Program-made: the position numbers and the translations under genes
From: Jiangella alkaliphila
GTDB lineage: Bacteria > Actinomycetota > Actinomycetes > Jiangellales > Jiangellaceae
Direction: 5' to 3'
NCBI RefSeq assembly: GCF_900105925.1
Contig: NZ_LT629791.1
Location: 2,081,278-2,145,277, forward strand
Length of the DNA: 64,000 nucleotides
Notes under the pieces: generated by a model
What the model was told of the DNA's origin: nothing
Databases searched by the model: none
The model's input: the letters and a program-made list of their open reading frames with translations, nothing else
In this document: positions 41,521 through 51,042 of the stretch, piece after piece
How positions within the stretch are numbered: the stretch's first letter is position 1
Layout: each line of letters starts with the position of its first letter

Positions 41521-44085
41521 GTGACTCGTCGCCGCATCGCCGCAGGACTCGCCGTCCTGGCCGGTCTGGTCGTGCTGGCGCTCGTCGCTTCGGCCTCCGT
41601 CGGCGTCTGGTCCGTGCGCCGCGCCTACCCCGACTACGACGGCACCGCCGAGATCCCGCGCCTGACGGCCGGCGTCGAGGTGATCCGCGACGAGAACGGC
41701 ATCCCGCACATCTACGCCGACACCCCCGAGGACCTGTTCCGGGCCCAGGCGTACGTGCACGCGCAGGACCGGTTCTGGCAGATGGACTTCCGCCGGCACG
41801 TCACGTCGGGCCGACTGTCGGAGCTGTTCGGCGAGGACCAGGTCGAGACCGACGCGTTCGTCCGGACCCTCGGCTGGACCGAGGTCGCACGGGCCGAACT
41901 GCCGCTGCTCAGCCCGGAGAGCCGCCGCTACTTCGACGCCTACGCCGACGGCGTCAACGCCTGGATGGATCAGACCGACGGCGGCGACCGCGGCCTCGCC
42001 TACACGCTGCTCGGCCTGACCGGCGGCGACGACGCGCCGAGCCGCTGGACGCCGGTCGACTCGCTGAGCTGGCTGAAGGCGATGGCGTGGGACCTGCGCG
42101 GCAACATGCAGGACGAGCTCAGCCGGTCGCTGATCGCGGCCAGTGGGCTGACGACGGACCAGGTCGAGCAGCTCTGGCCCGACTCGCCGGCCGACCTCAC
42201 GCCGCCCATCGTCCCCGACGAGTACGTGTCGCCACGGCTGCCCGACGCGTTGACCGGGACGGACGGCGCTCAGGTGCCGCTGCCGCCGGCCGCGGCCGAG
42301 GCGATCCAGGCCGCCGCCGACGGCCTCGACGCCGCGCCGGTCACGTTCGGCGACGGTGACGGCGTCGGCTCGAACTCGTGGGTGGTCGCCGGCGACCACA
42401 CCGAGTCGGGTGCGCCGCTGCTGGCCAACGACCCGCACCTGGCGCCGTCGATGCCGTCCATCTGGTACCAGGTCGGCTTGCACTGCCGCGACGTCGGCCC
42501 GGCCTGCCCGTTCGACGTCACCGGCTACTCGTTCGCCGGCCTGCCGGGCGTGATCATCGGCCACAACCAGGACGTCGCTTGGGGGTTCACCAACCTGAGC
42601 CCGGACGTCACCGACCTCTACGTCGAGCAGGTCCGCGGCAACTCCTACCGCGTCGGCGACGACTGGGTGCCGCTGGAGGTCCGCGAAGAGACCATCCGGG
42701 TGGCCGGCGGCGACGACGTCACCATCATGGTCCGCAGCACGCACCACGGCCCACTGCTGTCCGAACACGACGACGACCTCGAGGACCTCGGCGAGGAGGC
42801 CCAGGTCGAGGAGGAGCCGCCACCCGACGACGGGTACGAGGTCGCGCTGCGCTGGACGGCGCTCGACCCGGGCCGCACGGCGGACGCGATCTTCGCGCTG
42901 AACCGGGCCACCGACTGGGACACCTTCCGGGCCGCCGCGGCGCTGTTCGACGTCCCGTCGCAGAACCTCGTCTACGCCGACACCGAGGGCAACATCGGCT
43001 ACCAGGCGCCCGGGCGCGTCCCCGTCCGGACGACGTACGACGGCCGCTACCCGGTCCCCGGCTGGACCGGCACCTACGAGTGGGCCGGCTACATCCCGTT
43101 CGCCAGCATGCCCAGCGTCCTCAACCCGGCCCAGGGGTACGTCGTCACGGCGAATCAGCCGGTCACCAGCGACCGCTACCCGTTCCTGCTCACCGGCGAT
43201 TTCGACCCCGGGCACCGGGCCGGGCGCATCAACGACCTGCTGGCCGAGCGGATCGACAGCGCCGAGCCGTTGAACGTCGACGACATGGCGCAGATCCAGC
43301 TGGACGCGCACAGCGACGCCGCCGACATCCTGGTGCCGTATCTGCTGGAGCTGGACGCGCCCGACGGCTACTACGGTGACGGGCTGCGGCTGCTGCGCGG
43401 CTGGGACCGGTCGATGACGGCGGACTCCGCGGCGGCCGCGTACTTCAACGCCGTCTGGCGCAACCTGCTCGAGCTGACCTTCCACGACGAGCTGCCCGAG
43501 GACGAGTGGCCCGACGGCGGTGGCCGCTGGTTCGAGGTCGTGCGCAACCTGCTCGAGGACACCGACGACCCGTTCTGGGACGACGTCGACAGCGAGGGCG
43601 GTACCGAGTCGCGCGACATCATCCTGGTCGAGGCGGCCCGCGACGCCCGCGACGAGATGACGATGGAGCAGGGCAAGGACGCGTCGAAGTGGGAGTGGGG
43701 CCGGCTGCACGAGCTGGAGCTGACCGAGCAGACGTTCGGCACGTCCGGCATCGGGCTGGTCGAGTGGATGTTCAACCGCGGCCCGGTCGAGGTCGGCGGC
43801 GGCGGCTCGATCGTGCTGGCCAACGCCTGGGACGCCGCCGAGGGCTACGAGACGGTGTGGTCGCCGTCCATGCGGATGATCGCCGACCTCGGCGACCTCG
43901 ACGCGTCGCGCTGGATCGACCTCACCGGCGTCAGCGGCCACCCGTTCCACGACCACTACTGGGACCAGACCGAGCTCTGGCGCGACGGCGAGACGCTGCC
44001 GATGCGCTCGGACGAGGACTCCGTCCGCGAGGCCGGCGAGCACACGTTCACGTTCCGGCCGCCGGAGCCGTCGGCGTCGCCGTAG
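41521..44085 (+). CDS. penicillin acylase-family amidohydrolase
   Basis: 854 aa. A signal/anchor helix (residues 8-28), the alpha-chain region with YVHAQDRFWQMDFRRHVTSG, the self-processing site GDGVG|SNSWVV (Ser284, N-terminal nucleophile of the beta chain) followed by LLANDPHL, and beta-chain motifs IGHNQDVAWGFTNLSPDVTD. It cleaves amide bonds of acylated substrates outside the membrane (beta-lactams, homoserine lactones or other amides). GTG start 6 nt after TACGCT (41509-41514), probably leaderless. Confidence 0.9.
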   Translation: MTRRRIAAGLAVLAGLVVLALVASASVGVWSVRRAYPDYDGTAEIPRLTAGVEVIRDENGIPHIYADTPEDLFRAQAYVHAQDRFWQMDFRRHVTSGRLSELFGEDQVETDAFVRTLGWTEVARAELPLLSPESRRYFDAYADGVNAWMDQTDGGDRGLAYTLLGLTGGDDAPSRWTPVDSLSWLKAMAWDLRGNMQDELSRSLIAASGLTTDQVEQLWPDSPADLTPPIVPDEYVSPRLPDALTGTDGAQVPLPPAAAEAIQAAADGLDAAPVTFGDGDGVGSNSWVVAGDHTESGAPLLANDPHLAPSMPSIWYQVGLHCRDVGPACPFDVTGYSFAGLPGVIIGHNQDVAWGFTNLSPDVTDLYVEQVRGNSYRVGDDWVPLEVREETIRVAGGDDVTIMVRSTHHGPLLSEHDDDLEDLGEEAQVEEEPPPDDGYEVALRWTALDPGRTADAIFALNRATDWDTFRAAAALFDVPSQNLVYADTEGNIGYQAPGRVPVRTTYDGRYPVPGWTGTYEWAGYIPFASMPSVLNPAQGYVVTANQPVTSDRYPFLLTGDFDPGHRAGRINDLLAERIDSAEPLNVDDMAQIQLDAHSDAADILVPYLLELDAPDGYYGDGLRLLRGWDRSMTADSAAAAYFNAVWRNLLELTFHDELPEDEWPDGGGRWFEVVRNLLEDTDDPFWDDVDSEGGTESRDIILVEAARDARDEMTMEQGKDASKWEWGRLHELELTEQTFGTSGIGLVEWMFNRGPVEVGGGGSIVLANAWDAAEGYETVWSPSMRMIADLGDLDASRWIDLTGVSGHPFHDHYWDQTELWRDGETLPMRSDEDSVREAGEHTFTFRPPEPSASP

Positions 44086-44094
44086 CCGGCCGGC

Positions 44095-44691
44095 TCAGCG
44101 CAGCCGGTGCACCCCGCCCGGCGTCGCGGCGGCGTCGACGGGGACATCGTGCGGCTCGGTGGGGACGGGGATGTCCAGCACCTCGCCGTCGTGCAGCAGC
44201 ACACAGGTGAACGACGGCGGTGACACCGCGAGCTGCCGGGCCAGCACGCGGTCGTAGGATCCGCCGCCCCGGCCCAGCCGGTGCCCGCGCCGGTCGACCG
44301 CCAGACCGGGCACCAGCAGCACCGTCGCCGCCGTCACCGCCGCCTGGCCGAGCCGGTCGCCGTCGGGCTCCAGCAGCCCGCGCGTGGCCGGCACCAGGTG
44401 CTGCGGTCCGGTGTAACGCGCCCAGTCCAGGTCGCCGCCGGGCAGCAGCACCGGCAGCAGCACGTCGACGCCGTCGTCGCTGAGCGCCTCGACCAGCGGG
44501 CCGGTGCCGGGCTCGCGGCCGACTGCGACATAGGCGGCGACGGTCGAGGCGGCGGCCACCTCGGGCAGCGCCCGGACGACGTCGCGCAACCCGCCCGCCG
44601 CGTGGGCGAGCGCCGTCGCGTCGAGCTCGCGGCGGCGGGCCTGGATGCGGTCCCGCAAGGCCCGCTTGGCCTCTCGCACAGTGGTCGGCAT
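44095..44691 (-). CDS. 5-formyltetrahydrofolate cyclo-ligase
   Basis: 198 aa from ATG 44691. Family marks: REAKRALRDRIQARRREL at the start, VLLPVLLPGGDLDWARY, and the ATP/folate site VDRRGHRLGRGGGSYDRVLA. It converts 5-formyl-THF to 5,10-methenyl-THF with ATP. Divergent from galU, as in many actinobacteria. Confidence 0.92.
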   Translation of the reverse strand: MPTTVREAKRALRDRIQARRRELDATALAHAAGGLRDVVRALPEVAAASTVAAYVAVGREPGTGPLVEALSDDGVDVLLPVLLPGGDLDWARYTGPQHLVPATRGLLEPDGDRLGQAAVTAATVLLVPGLAVDRRGHRLGRGGGSYDRVLARQLAVSPPSFTCVLLHDGEVLDIPVPTEPHDVPVDAAATPGGVHRLR

Positions 44692-44759
44692 ACCGCAAAC
44701 GTACGGCCGACCGCACGTCGCCCTTCTGCCTGTCCGCCCGTCTTTGTAGGGTGACGCCC

Positions 44760-45692
44760 ATGACTGCAGCGGGAACGGCACAGGACGGCGCGGTGACGAA
44801 GGTCGTCATCCCGGTCGCGGGCCTCGGCACGAGGTTCCTGCCGGCCACCAAGGCGACGCCGAAGGAGATGCTGCCGGTCGTCGACAAACCGGCCATCCAG
44901 TACGTCGTCGAAGAGGCGGTCGCGGCCGGGCTGTCCGACGTGCTGCTGGTCACCGGGCGCAACAAGGACGCCATCGAGAACCACTTCGACCGCGCCTGGG
45001 AGCTGGAGAAGGCGCTCGAGGCGAAGGGCGACCAGGAGCGGCTGCGACGGGTCATGAAGTCGCAGATCCTCGGTGACATCCACTACGTCCGCCAGGGCGA
45101 CCCGCGCGGCCTCGGCCACGCCGTCCTCTGTGGCGCGCTGCACGTCGGCGACGAGCCGTTCGCCGTCATGCTCGGCGACGACCTCATCGACCCGCGCGAC
45201 CCCCTGTTGCCGCACATGCTCGACGTCCAGAAGCGCTACGGCGGCAGCGTCATCGCGCTCATCGAGGTCCCGCCCGAGCTGGCCCACCTCTACGGCTGCG
45301 CGTCGGTCGAGCCGGCCGAGGACGACGTCATGCGGGTCACCGACCTCGTCGAGAAGCCCGAACCCGGCACCGCACCCAGCAACCTCGCCGTCATCGGCCG
45401 CTACGTGCTGAACCCGGCCGTCTTCGAGGTGCTGCGGCACACCGAGCCGGGCCGCGGCAACGAGATCCAGCTCACCGACGCGCTCAAGACGCTCGCCGGC
45501 ATGCCTGCTGACCAGGGCGGCGGCGTGCACGCGGTCGTGTTCCGCGGCCGCCGCTACGACACCGGCGACCGCCTCGACTACCTGCGCACCATCGTCAGCC
45601 TGGCCAGCGAGCGCGACGACCTCGGCAAGGACTTCCGGGCCTTCCTGCGAGAGTTCGTTGCGCAGCTTCCGCCCGAGGTCGAGGATGACTGA
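44760..45692 (+). CDS. galU: UTP-glucose-1-phosphate uridylyltransferase
   Basis: 310 aa from ATG 44760, 7 nt after TAGGGT (44747-44752), so likely leaderless. Signature VVIPVAGLGTRFLPATKATP, KEMLPVVDKPAIQYVVEEAV, LGDDLIDP and VEKPEPGTAPSNLAVIGRYV. Makes UDP-glucose for cell-wall and capsule sugars. The next gene begins directly at its stop. Confidence 0.95.
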   Translation: MTAAGTAQDGAVTKVVIPVAGLGTRFLPATKATPKEMLPVVDKPAIQYVVEEAVAAGLSDVLLVTGRNKDAIENHFDRAWELEKALEAKGDQERLRRVMKSQILGDIHYVRQGDPRGLGHAVLCGALHVGDEPFAVMLGDDLIDPRDPLLPHMLDVQKRYGGSVIALIEVPPELAHLYGCASVEPAEDDVMRVTDLVEKPEPGTAPSNLAVIGRYVLNPAVFEVLRHTEPGRGNEIQLTDALKTLAGMPADQGGGVHAVVFRGRRYDTGDRLDYLRTIVSLASERDDLGKDFRAFLREFVAQLPPEVEDD

Positions 45693-46919
45693 GTGAAGCG
45701 TGTCGCTGACCATCTCTCGGACATCCTCGCTGCGGTCCGGCCGCTGAGCGAGCTGGACTTCCAGCTGCTCGACGCGCACGGCTGCGTCCTCACCGAGGAC
45801 GTGATCGCGCCATGGTCTCTGCCGCAGTTCGACAACACCGCCATGGACGGCTACGCGGTCGTGGCCGATGACGTCGCCGCCGCGTCCGCGGACGAGCCGG
45901 TCGAGCTGCCCGTCGTCGTGGACATCCCGGCCGGCGACACCCGGCTCAACTCCATCGGGCCGGGGCTGGCCGCGCGCATCATGACCGGTGCGCCGATGCC
46001 GTCCGGCGCCGACGCCATTGTGCCGGTCGAGGACACCGACGGCGGCACCGCGCGGGTCCGCATCACCGTCCCGGCCAAGCCGGGCGCGCACATCAGGCGC
46101 ACGGGCGGCGACGTCCAGGTGGGCGACGTCGTGCTGGGCGCCGGGACGTACCTCGGCGCCGCGCAGATCGGGCTGCTCGCCGCCGTCGGCCGCGACCGCA
46201 TCGTCGTCCGGCCGCGGCCGCGCGTCGTCGTCATCTCCACCGGCAGCGAGCTGGTCGAGCCCGGATACCCGCTGACCACCGGGCAGATCTCCGACTCCAA
46301 CTCGTTCACGCTGACCGCCGCCGCGCGCGAGGCCGGCGCCGTCGCCTACCGCGTCCCGCCCGTCCCCGACGACAAGGACCGGCTGCTCGGGCTGATCGAG
46401 GACCAGCTGATCCGCGCCGACATGGTCATCACCACCGGCGGCGTCAGTGCGGGCGCGTACGACATCGTCAAAGAGGTGCTCTCCGGCCTCGGCACAGTGA
46501 AGTTCGACAGCGTCGCCATGCAGCCGGGCAAACCGCAGGGCTTCGGCACCATCGGCGACGACCAGACGCCGATCTTCGCGCTCCCCGGCAACCCGGTCAG
46601 CGCGTTCGTCTCGTTCGAGGTGTTCGTGCGGCCGGCCATCCGCAAGATGCTCGGCTCGCCGCGGCTGCACCGGCCCAGCGTCAAGGCCGTGCTGCAAGAG
46701 CGGCTGCGCTCGCCCGAGGGCCGGCGGCAGTTCGCCCGGGCCCGCGTCCAAACGGCGCAGGACGGCTCGCACCAGGTGCGTCCCGTCGGCGCGCAGCACT
46801 CGCACCTCATGGGCGACCTCGCCTACGCCAACGCGCTGATCGTCGTGCCCGAGCACGTCACCGAGGTCGCGGCGGGCCAGGTCGTCGACACCGTCCTGCT
46901 CGAACGGCGGCGGGAATGA
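45693..46919 (+). CDS. glp: gephyrin-like molybdotransferase Glp (MoeA family)
   Basis: 408 aa. MoeA domains: N-terminal LPQFDNTAMDGYAVVADDVA, RIMTGAPMPSGADAIVPVED; the MoCF-binding domain PRVVVISTGSELVEPGYPLT, MVITTGGVSAGAYDIVKEVL, FALPGNPVSAFVSFEVFVRP. MoeA inserts molybdate into molybdopterin. In actinobacteria this gene (Glp) is also a division protein that binds its membrane receptor GlpR, encoded at 49367. GTG start at the galU stop. Confidence 0.92.
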   Translation: MKRVADHLSDILAAVRPLSELDFQLLDAHGCVLTEDVIAPWSLPQFDNTAMDGYAVVADDVAAASADEPVELPVVVDIPAGDTRLNSIGPGLAARIMTGAPMPSGADAIVPVEDTDGGTARVRITVPAKPGAHIRRTGGDVQVGDVVLGAGTYLGAAQIGLLAAVGRDRIVVRPRPRVVVISTGSELVEPGYPLTTGQISDSNSFTLTAAAREAGAVAYRVPPVPDDKDRLLGLIEDQLIRADMVITTGGVSAGAYDIVKEVLSGLGTVKFDSVAMQPGKPQGFGTIGDDQTPIFALPGNPVSAFVSFEVFVRPAIRKMLGSPRLHRPSVKAVLQERLRSPEGRRQFARARVQTAQDGSHQVRPVGAQHSHLMGDLAYANALIVVPEHVTEVAAGQVVDTVLLERRRE

Positions 46920-47389
46920 GCTCTGGCTTCACGCACCTGGACGACCAGGGTGCGGCGCGCATGGTGGACGTGTCGGCGAAGGACGTGACGGTCCGGACGG
47001 CGACGGCGTCGGGCCGCGTGCTGGTGTCTGCCCGGGTTGTGGCGGCGTTACGGGCCGGGGACGTGCCGAAGGGCGACGCGCTCGCCGTCGCGCGGCTGGC
47101 CGGCATCATGGGCGCGAAGAAGACGCCTGACCTCATTCCGCTGTGTCACCCGCTGGCGCTGCACGGGGTGGACGTGTCGTTGACGGTTCTCGATGACGCC
47201 GTGGGTGTGGTCGCTGTGGTGCGGACGGCCGACCGGACCGGCGTCGAGATGGAGGCGCTGACCGCCGTCGCGACCGCCGCGCTCACCGTCGTCGACATGG
47301 TGAAGTCGATCGACAAGGGCGCCGTCATCTCCGACGTCCGGCTCGAGGAGAAGACCGGGGGCAAGTCCGGAACCTGGCGGCGAGCATGA
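46916..47389 (+). CDS. moaC: cyclic pyranopterin monophosphate synthase
   Basis: 157 aa. GAARMVDVSAKDVTVRTATA, AGIMGAKKTPDLIPLCHPLA, DRTGVEMEALTAVATAALTV, DMVKSIDKGAVISDVRLEEK TGG are the canonical MoaC sequence. Works after MoaA in molybdenum cofactor synthesis. ATGA overlap with glp. Confidence 0.97.
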   Translation: MSSGFTHLDDQGAARMVDVSAKDVTVRTATASGRVLVSARVVAALRAGDVPKGDALAVARLAGIMGAKKTPDLIPLCHPLALHGVDVSLTVLDDAVGVVAVVRTADRTGVEMEALTAVATAALTVVDMVKSIDKGAVISDVRLEEKTGGKSGTWRRA

Positions 47390-47877
47390 AAGCGCTGGTC
47401 GTGACGGTGTCGACGCGCGCGGCCACGGGGGTGTACGAGGACCGCGGCGGGCCGCTGATCGTGGCCGGGCTGGCCGCTCTGGGGTTCGACGTGGCCGACC
47501 CGACCGTCGTGCCCGACGGCGACGAGGTCGAGGCGGTGCTGCGATCCGCGGTCGCCGACGACTACGACGTCGTCGTCACCACCGGCGGCACGGGCCTCAG
47601 CCCCACCGACCACACGCCCGAGCAGACCCGTCGCGTCCTCGACGCCGAGGTGCCCGGGCTGGCGGAGGCGATCCGCGCCTACGGCGTGGCCGCCGGGGTG
47701 CCGACCGCCGCCCTGTCGCGCGGGGTGGCCGGCCGGGCGGGCCGCACGCTCATCGTCAACCTCCCGGGCTCGCCCGGCGGGGTGCGCGACGGTCTCGCCG
47801 TCCTCGCGCCGGTCCTCCCGCACGCGGTCGACCAGCTCCGCGGCGGCGACCATCCCCGTCCGGGAGGTGCGTCGTGA
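47386..47877 (+). CDS. molybdenum cofactor protein MoaB/Mog family
   Basis: 163 aa. ALVVTVSTRAATGVYEDRGG, VVVTTGGTGLSPTDHTPEQT and LIVNLPGSPGGVRDGLAVL are the MPT-binding motifs of MogA/MoaB adenylyltransferases. It activates molybdopterin before MoeA. Overlaps moaC by 4 nt and the acetyltransferase by 4 nt. Confidence 0.92.
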   Translation: MKALVVTVSTRAATGVYEDRGGPLIVAGLAALGFDVADPTVVPDGDEVEAVLRSAVADDYDVVVTTGGTGLSPTDHTPEQTRRVLDAEVPGLAEAIRAYGVAAGVPTAALSRGVAGRAGRTLIVNLPGSPGGVRDGLAVLAPVLPHAVDQLRGGDHPRPGGAS

Positions 47878-48491
47878 GGGCGCGGTCGACCCGGCTCGGC
47901 TGGCCGGTCGAGCTGCACGAAGGCCCCGTCGGGCTGCGGCCGCTGCACGCCCGCGACCTGCGCGTGTGGTCCGAGGTGCGGCAGCGCAGCGAGTCGTGGC
48001 TGCGGCCGTGGGAGGCGACGCCCCCGCCGCCGGCCGACCCGTACACCATGTCGTTCCGGCAGATGGTGCGCCTGCACGCCGCCCAGGGCCGCTCCGACGA
48101 GTCGCTGCCGTGGGCCGTCACGTACCACGGGCGGCTGGCCGGGCAGCTCAACGTCTCGAACATCATCTGGGGCTCGGCCCGCATGGGCACCGTCGGCTAC
48201 TGGCTCGACGTCGACCTCGCCGGCCACGGCATCATGCCCACCGCCGTCGCGATGGCGGTCGACTACTGCTTCTTCGTGTGTGGGTTGCACCGGCTCGAGG
48301 TGAACATCCGGCCCGAGAATCGCGCCTCCCTCCGCGTCGTCGAGAAGCTCGGCTTCCGCGAGGAGGGGCTGCGGCCGAAGCTGCTGCACATCGACGGCGA
48401 ATGGCGCGACCACCGCTCGTTCGCTCTCACCGCCGAGGACGTCCCCGAGGGCCTGCTGCGACGGTGGCGTTCGTCGCGTCTGGCGCCCTGA
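47874..48491 (+). CDS. rimJ: GNAT acetyltransferase, RimJ-like
   Basis: 205 aa. The GNAT core is clear: GTVGYWLDVDLAGHGIMPTA (acetyl-CoA strand and loop), LHRLEVNIRPENRASLRVVE, KLGFREEGLRPKLLHIDGEW. RimJ-type enzymes acetylate N-terminal amines of ribosomal or other proteins. Same locus order as mycobacterial rimJ after moeA. Confidence 0.88.
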   Translation: MRARSTRLGWPVELHEGPVGLRPLHARDLRVWSEVRQRSESWLRPWEATPPPPADPYTMSFRQMVRLHAAQGRSDESLPWAVTYHGRLAGQLNVSNIIWGSARMGTVGYWLDVDLAGHGIMPTAVAMAVDYCFFVCGLHRLEVNIRPENRASLRVVEKLGFREEGLRPKLLHIDGEWRDHRSFALTAEDVPEGLLRRWRSSRLAP

Positions 48492-48639
48492 CTTCTGTCG
48501 AGCTCGCGTCGCTGAGCTGCGGCGATGACCCTGAGCGACCGTTTGACGGTGTTCGTCACGGTCTGTGGTTGGTTGATTGTGCGACTATTGATGAGTACCG
48601 CAATGGGGCGGCGTCGAATCGATGCTTTCGGGGGATTGC

Positions 48640-49272
48640 ATGAACGACTCTGCTGGTGTGCGGCTGTGGAACGGGGCGATGCTTCCGACGCCCGGCGTCT
48701 TCCAGATCGATCCCGCCCACACCACCGCCGGTTTCGTCGCCCGGCACCTCATGGTCACGCAGGTCCGTGGCCGGTTCGAGCAGGTCGAGGGCACCGTTCA
48801 TATTGCCGACGACCCGCTGGACTCGTCCGCGAACGCCGTCATCGACACCGGCTCGATCACCACGGGCGCCGCCGAACGCGACGCTCACCTGCGCAGCGCC
48901 GACTTCCTGGACGTCGAGGCGTTCCCGCAGATGAGCTTCCTGTCCCGCGAGGTCCACGGTGGCGACTCCGGCCCCAAGTGGTCCGTCGTCAACGGCCAGA
49001 TGGTCCGCCGTCGCCGCGGCGGCGCCGGCAAGTTCGTGTGTGTCGGCGATTTGACGATCCGCGGGGTGACGCGGCCGATCGAGCTGGATGTCTCGATCGA
49101 CGGTGTCAAGGGCGACCCCTGGGGTGGCGAGCGGCTCGCCCTGTCCGCGACGGGTGAGATCGACCGCGAGGCGTATGGGATGACCTGGAACGTGGCGCTC
49201 GAGGCCGGCGGCTGGCTGGTGTCGCAGAAGGTGCAACTGGAGATCCGGGCACAAGCGATCAGGATGACCTGA
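48640..49272 (+). CDS. YceI-family lipid-binding protein
   Basis: 210 aa from ATG 48640, with GGGGGAT upstream. Lipocalin-like YceI pattern: FQIDPAHTTAGFVARHLMVT, VRGRFEQVEGTVHIAD, TGAAERDAHLRSADFLDVEA, DLTIRGVTRPIELDVSIDG. No signal peptide, so cytoplasmic; binds polyprenoid-like ligands in related proteins. Confidence 0.9.
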   Translation: MNDSAGVRLWNGAMLPTPGVFQIDPAHTTAGFVARHLMVTQVRGRFEQVEGTVHIADDPLDSSANAVIDTGSITTGAAERDAHLRSADFLDVEAFPQMSFLSREVHGGDSGPKWSVVNGQMVRRRRGGAGKFVCVGDLTIRGVTRPIELDVSIDGVKGDPWGGERLALSATGEIDREAYGMTWNVALEAGGWLVSQKVQLEIRAQAIRMT

Positions 49273-49366
49273 CGCCCCTCTCGTCACACCCGTCACGCCT
49301 GTTGCGGGCGACACACCGGGGCAGGGTCCAACGAGTGAGTTGCCTTGCACCGTAGCGTTTTGTGGC

Positions 49367-50206
49367 ATGGGGTACAGCGGTCTCATCTATGCGGCGATCG
49401 TCGCAGCGTGGGCCGCTTTTCTCGTGCCCAAGTGGGTCCGCCGCAATGAAGAGGTCGAGCACGCTCGCGAAACCGACATGGAGCGCCGAGTGCGCGTCCT
49501 GTCGCGCCGCGCCGGCCCGCCGCAGGCTCCGCACGGCGTTGTAACGGTGCCCGCGACCTCAGGCGCGCCCGCTGTGTCGTCGCCCGCAGCCCGCCCCGCC
49601 GAGCCCGACGTCTTCGCCGTCGCCGCCCAGCGCCGCCGGCGCATGCTGAGCCTTCTCCTGGTCCTATTGATCGTGTCGGTGGCCCTGGTCGTCATGGGCC
49701 GAGCGCCCGCCTGGGCGCCCGCCGGCCCCGGAGTGCTGCTGTTCCTCTTCCTGTTCGTCGCCCGCCGCGCCGCTGTTCTCCAAGCCCGCCGCCGACGGGT
49801 CGAGGCTCGCCGCCGCGCCTCCTCGCGTCAGCGAGAGGCCCGTCAGGCCGCCGTCGTCTGGGCCTCGGACACAGAGTCGTCCGAGGCTGAGGAAGGGACA
49901 CCCCGCCGCCTCGTCCTGCCGGATGAGCTCGTGGCCGAAGCGCCGGTTGAGGATCCCAACGCCTGGTCGCCCGTCTCGGTGCCGCTGCCGACCTATCTCA
50001 CCAAGGCCAAGGCCACCCGCCCCGCGGCCCGGAAGATCGACCTCGGCCAGCCGGGCGCCTGGACCTCCGGCCGCCTCGACCCCGCCAGCTCCATCGAACT
50101 GCCCCGCCGTGACCCTGCGGAGCGCCCTGCCGCGTCGTCGGAACCTGTCGACGCCACGGACGCCGAGGACGTGGTCGAGGAGCGCCGCCGCGCCGTCGGC
50201 GACTAG
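49367..50206 (+). CDS. glpR: GlpR/SepX, membrane receptor of Glp
   Basis: 279 aa from ATG 49367. An N-terminal helix SGLIYAAIVAAWAAFLVPKW is followed by RRNEEVEHARETDMERRVRV, a cytoplasmic basic linker, a pair of helices (MLSLLLVLLIVSVALVVMGR, PGVLLFLFLFVARRAAVL) and a basic/acidic C-tail. This matches the actinobacterial GlpR (SepX) that recruits the gephyrin-like Glp to the divisome. Both partners occur in this window 2.4 kb apart. Confidence 0.85.
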   Translation: MGYSGLIYAAIVAAWAAFLVPKWVRRNEEVEHARETDMERRVRVLSRRAGPPQAPHGVVTVPATSGAPAVSSPAARPAEPDVFAVAAQRRRRMLSLLLVLLIVSVALVVMGRAPAWAPAGPGVLLFLFLFVARRAAVLQARRRRVEARRRASSRQREARQAAVVWASDTESSEAEEGTPRRLVLPDELVAEAPVEDPNAWSPVSVPLPTYLTKAKATRPAARKIDLGQPGAWTSGRLDPASSIELPRRDPAERPAASSEPVDATDAEDVVEERRRAVGD

Positions 50207-50257
50207 CGACCGATTGGGTCGCGGGCCGGTCCGGATGGTAAAGTCGCGGGGGTTCCA

Positions 50258-50330
50258 GGGGCTGTGGCGCAGCTGGTAGCGCACCTCGTTCGCAACGAGG
50301 GGGTCAGGGGTTCGAGTCCCCTCAGCTCCA
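50258..50330 (+). tRNA. tRNA-Ala (anticodon CGC)
   Basis: Acceptor GGGGCTG pairs with CAGCTCC, anticodon arm CCTCG-TTCGCAA-CGAGG with anticodon CGC, T-arm GGGGTTCGAGTCCCC, discriminator A. CCA not encoded. Its 3' end CCCTCAGCTCCA is repeated directly downstream. Confidence 0.95.
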
Positions 50331-50342
50331 CCCTCAGCTCCA
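50319..50342. repeat. tandem 12-bp duplication of the tRNA-Ala 3' end
   Basis: CCCTCAGCTCCA occurs at 50319-50330 (in the tRNA) and again at 50331-50342. It could be an attachment-site trace marking the boundary of the second island, or simple slippage. Confidence 0.5.
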
Positions 50343-51042
50343 CTATGTGATGAGTCGGGACATCGTTCATGCGAGGCGAGAGCTCGGCCAGGGGCCGGGC
50401 TCTCGTTGCGTTTCGCGCCAAGAGCGCTTCCGCGGTTCGGGGAGCACGAGGCCGGCGGCGGTGATGATCCGTCGGATGGTCAAGATGGCTGGGGGCGGGT
50501 CGATGCCCTCGGCGACCAGGTGTCACGCGATGGGGGCCGCCCGCGGCGTCCAACGCCCTTCGATGATGAGCTTCTCGCGCAGCTCGAGGGTCCGGGCCTG
50601 CAGCGGCTCGGGGGCGTCCGTGGGCGTTGCGGGGCCGTCGCGACCGCGGCTCGAGCCCGTCCAGGATGTCAGCCGCCGCTGGAGATTGCGACGTTGGCCT
50701 CACCGAGGATGCCGATGATGCATGGTCGGGGTGGCCGAGTGCCGTAGGGGCGGTGGCAGTGCCGCCGCGCTTGGCACGTCTGCGTGTCCCGCCTGGCTCG
50801 CTGGAGGTCACGTGTCGCGCCGGGAATGCCCTGTTTGCGGTTCCCCAAGACGAACCAGGCAGCGACGCTAGCCGCGACTGCGGCGGCGGGTACTCGCCGA
50901 TACATGGCGGTGCCACGCCGGTACCAAGCCCGTCGGTCGGTACGGCGACGCTGCCGACCCGACCGGGAAGCCGTCGAGCCGCTCGTCGTCACCTCCAGCG
51001 ACGCCGACGTCGTCGTCTCCCGTACCGCCTGGGGCCTGTCAA
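50343..51042. other. decayed region left of the IS256-family element
   Basis: Apart from the IS481-like fragment below no gene is supported. The part 50720-51042 is open in several frames and rich in Arg codons but shows no recognisable protein. Confidence 0.4.
50405..50670 (-). pseudogene. IS481-family transposase fragment (middle part)
   Basis: On the minus strand the frames give GLEPRSRRPRN, then ARTLELREKLIIEGRWTPRA, then a TGA where the family has Trp, followed by HLVAEGIDPPPAILTIRRII and TAAGLVLPEPRKRSW. This is the HTH-to-catalytic-domain junction of IS481-type integrases. One frameshift and one stop; the DDE part is gone. Confidence 0.6.

Noticed and set aside
40963-44043. 1026-codon open frame antisense to penicillin acylase
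   Set aside because: Same shadow effect; the plus-strand gene has clear catalytic motifs.
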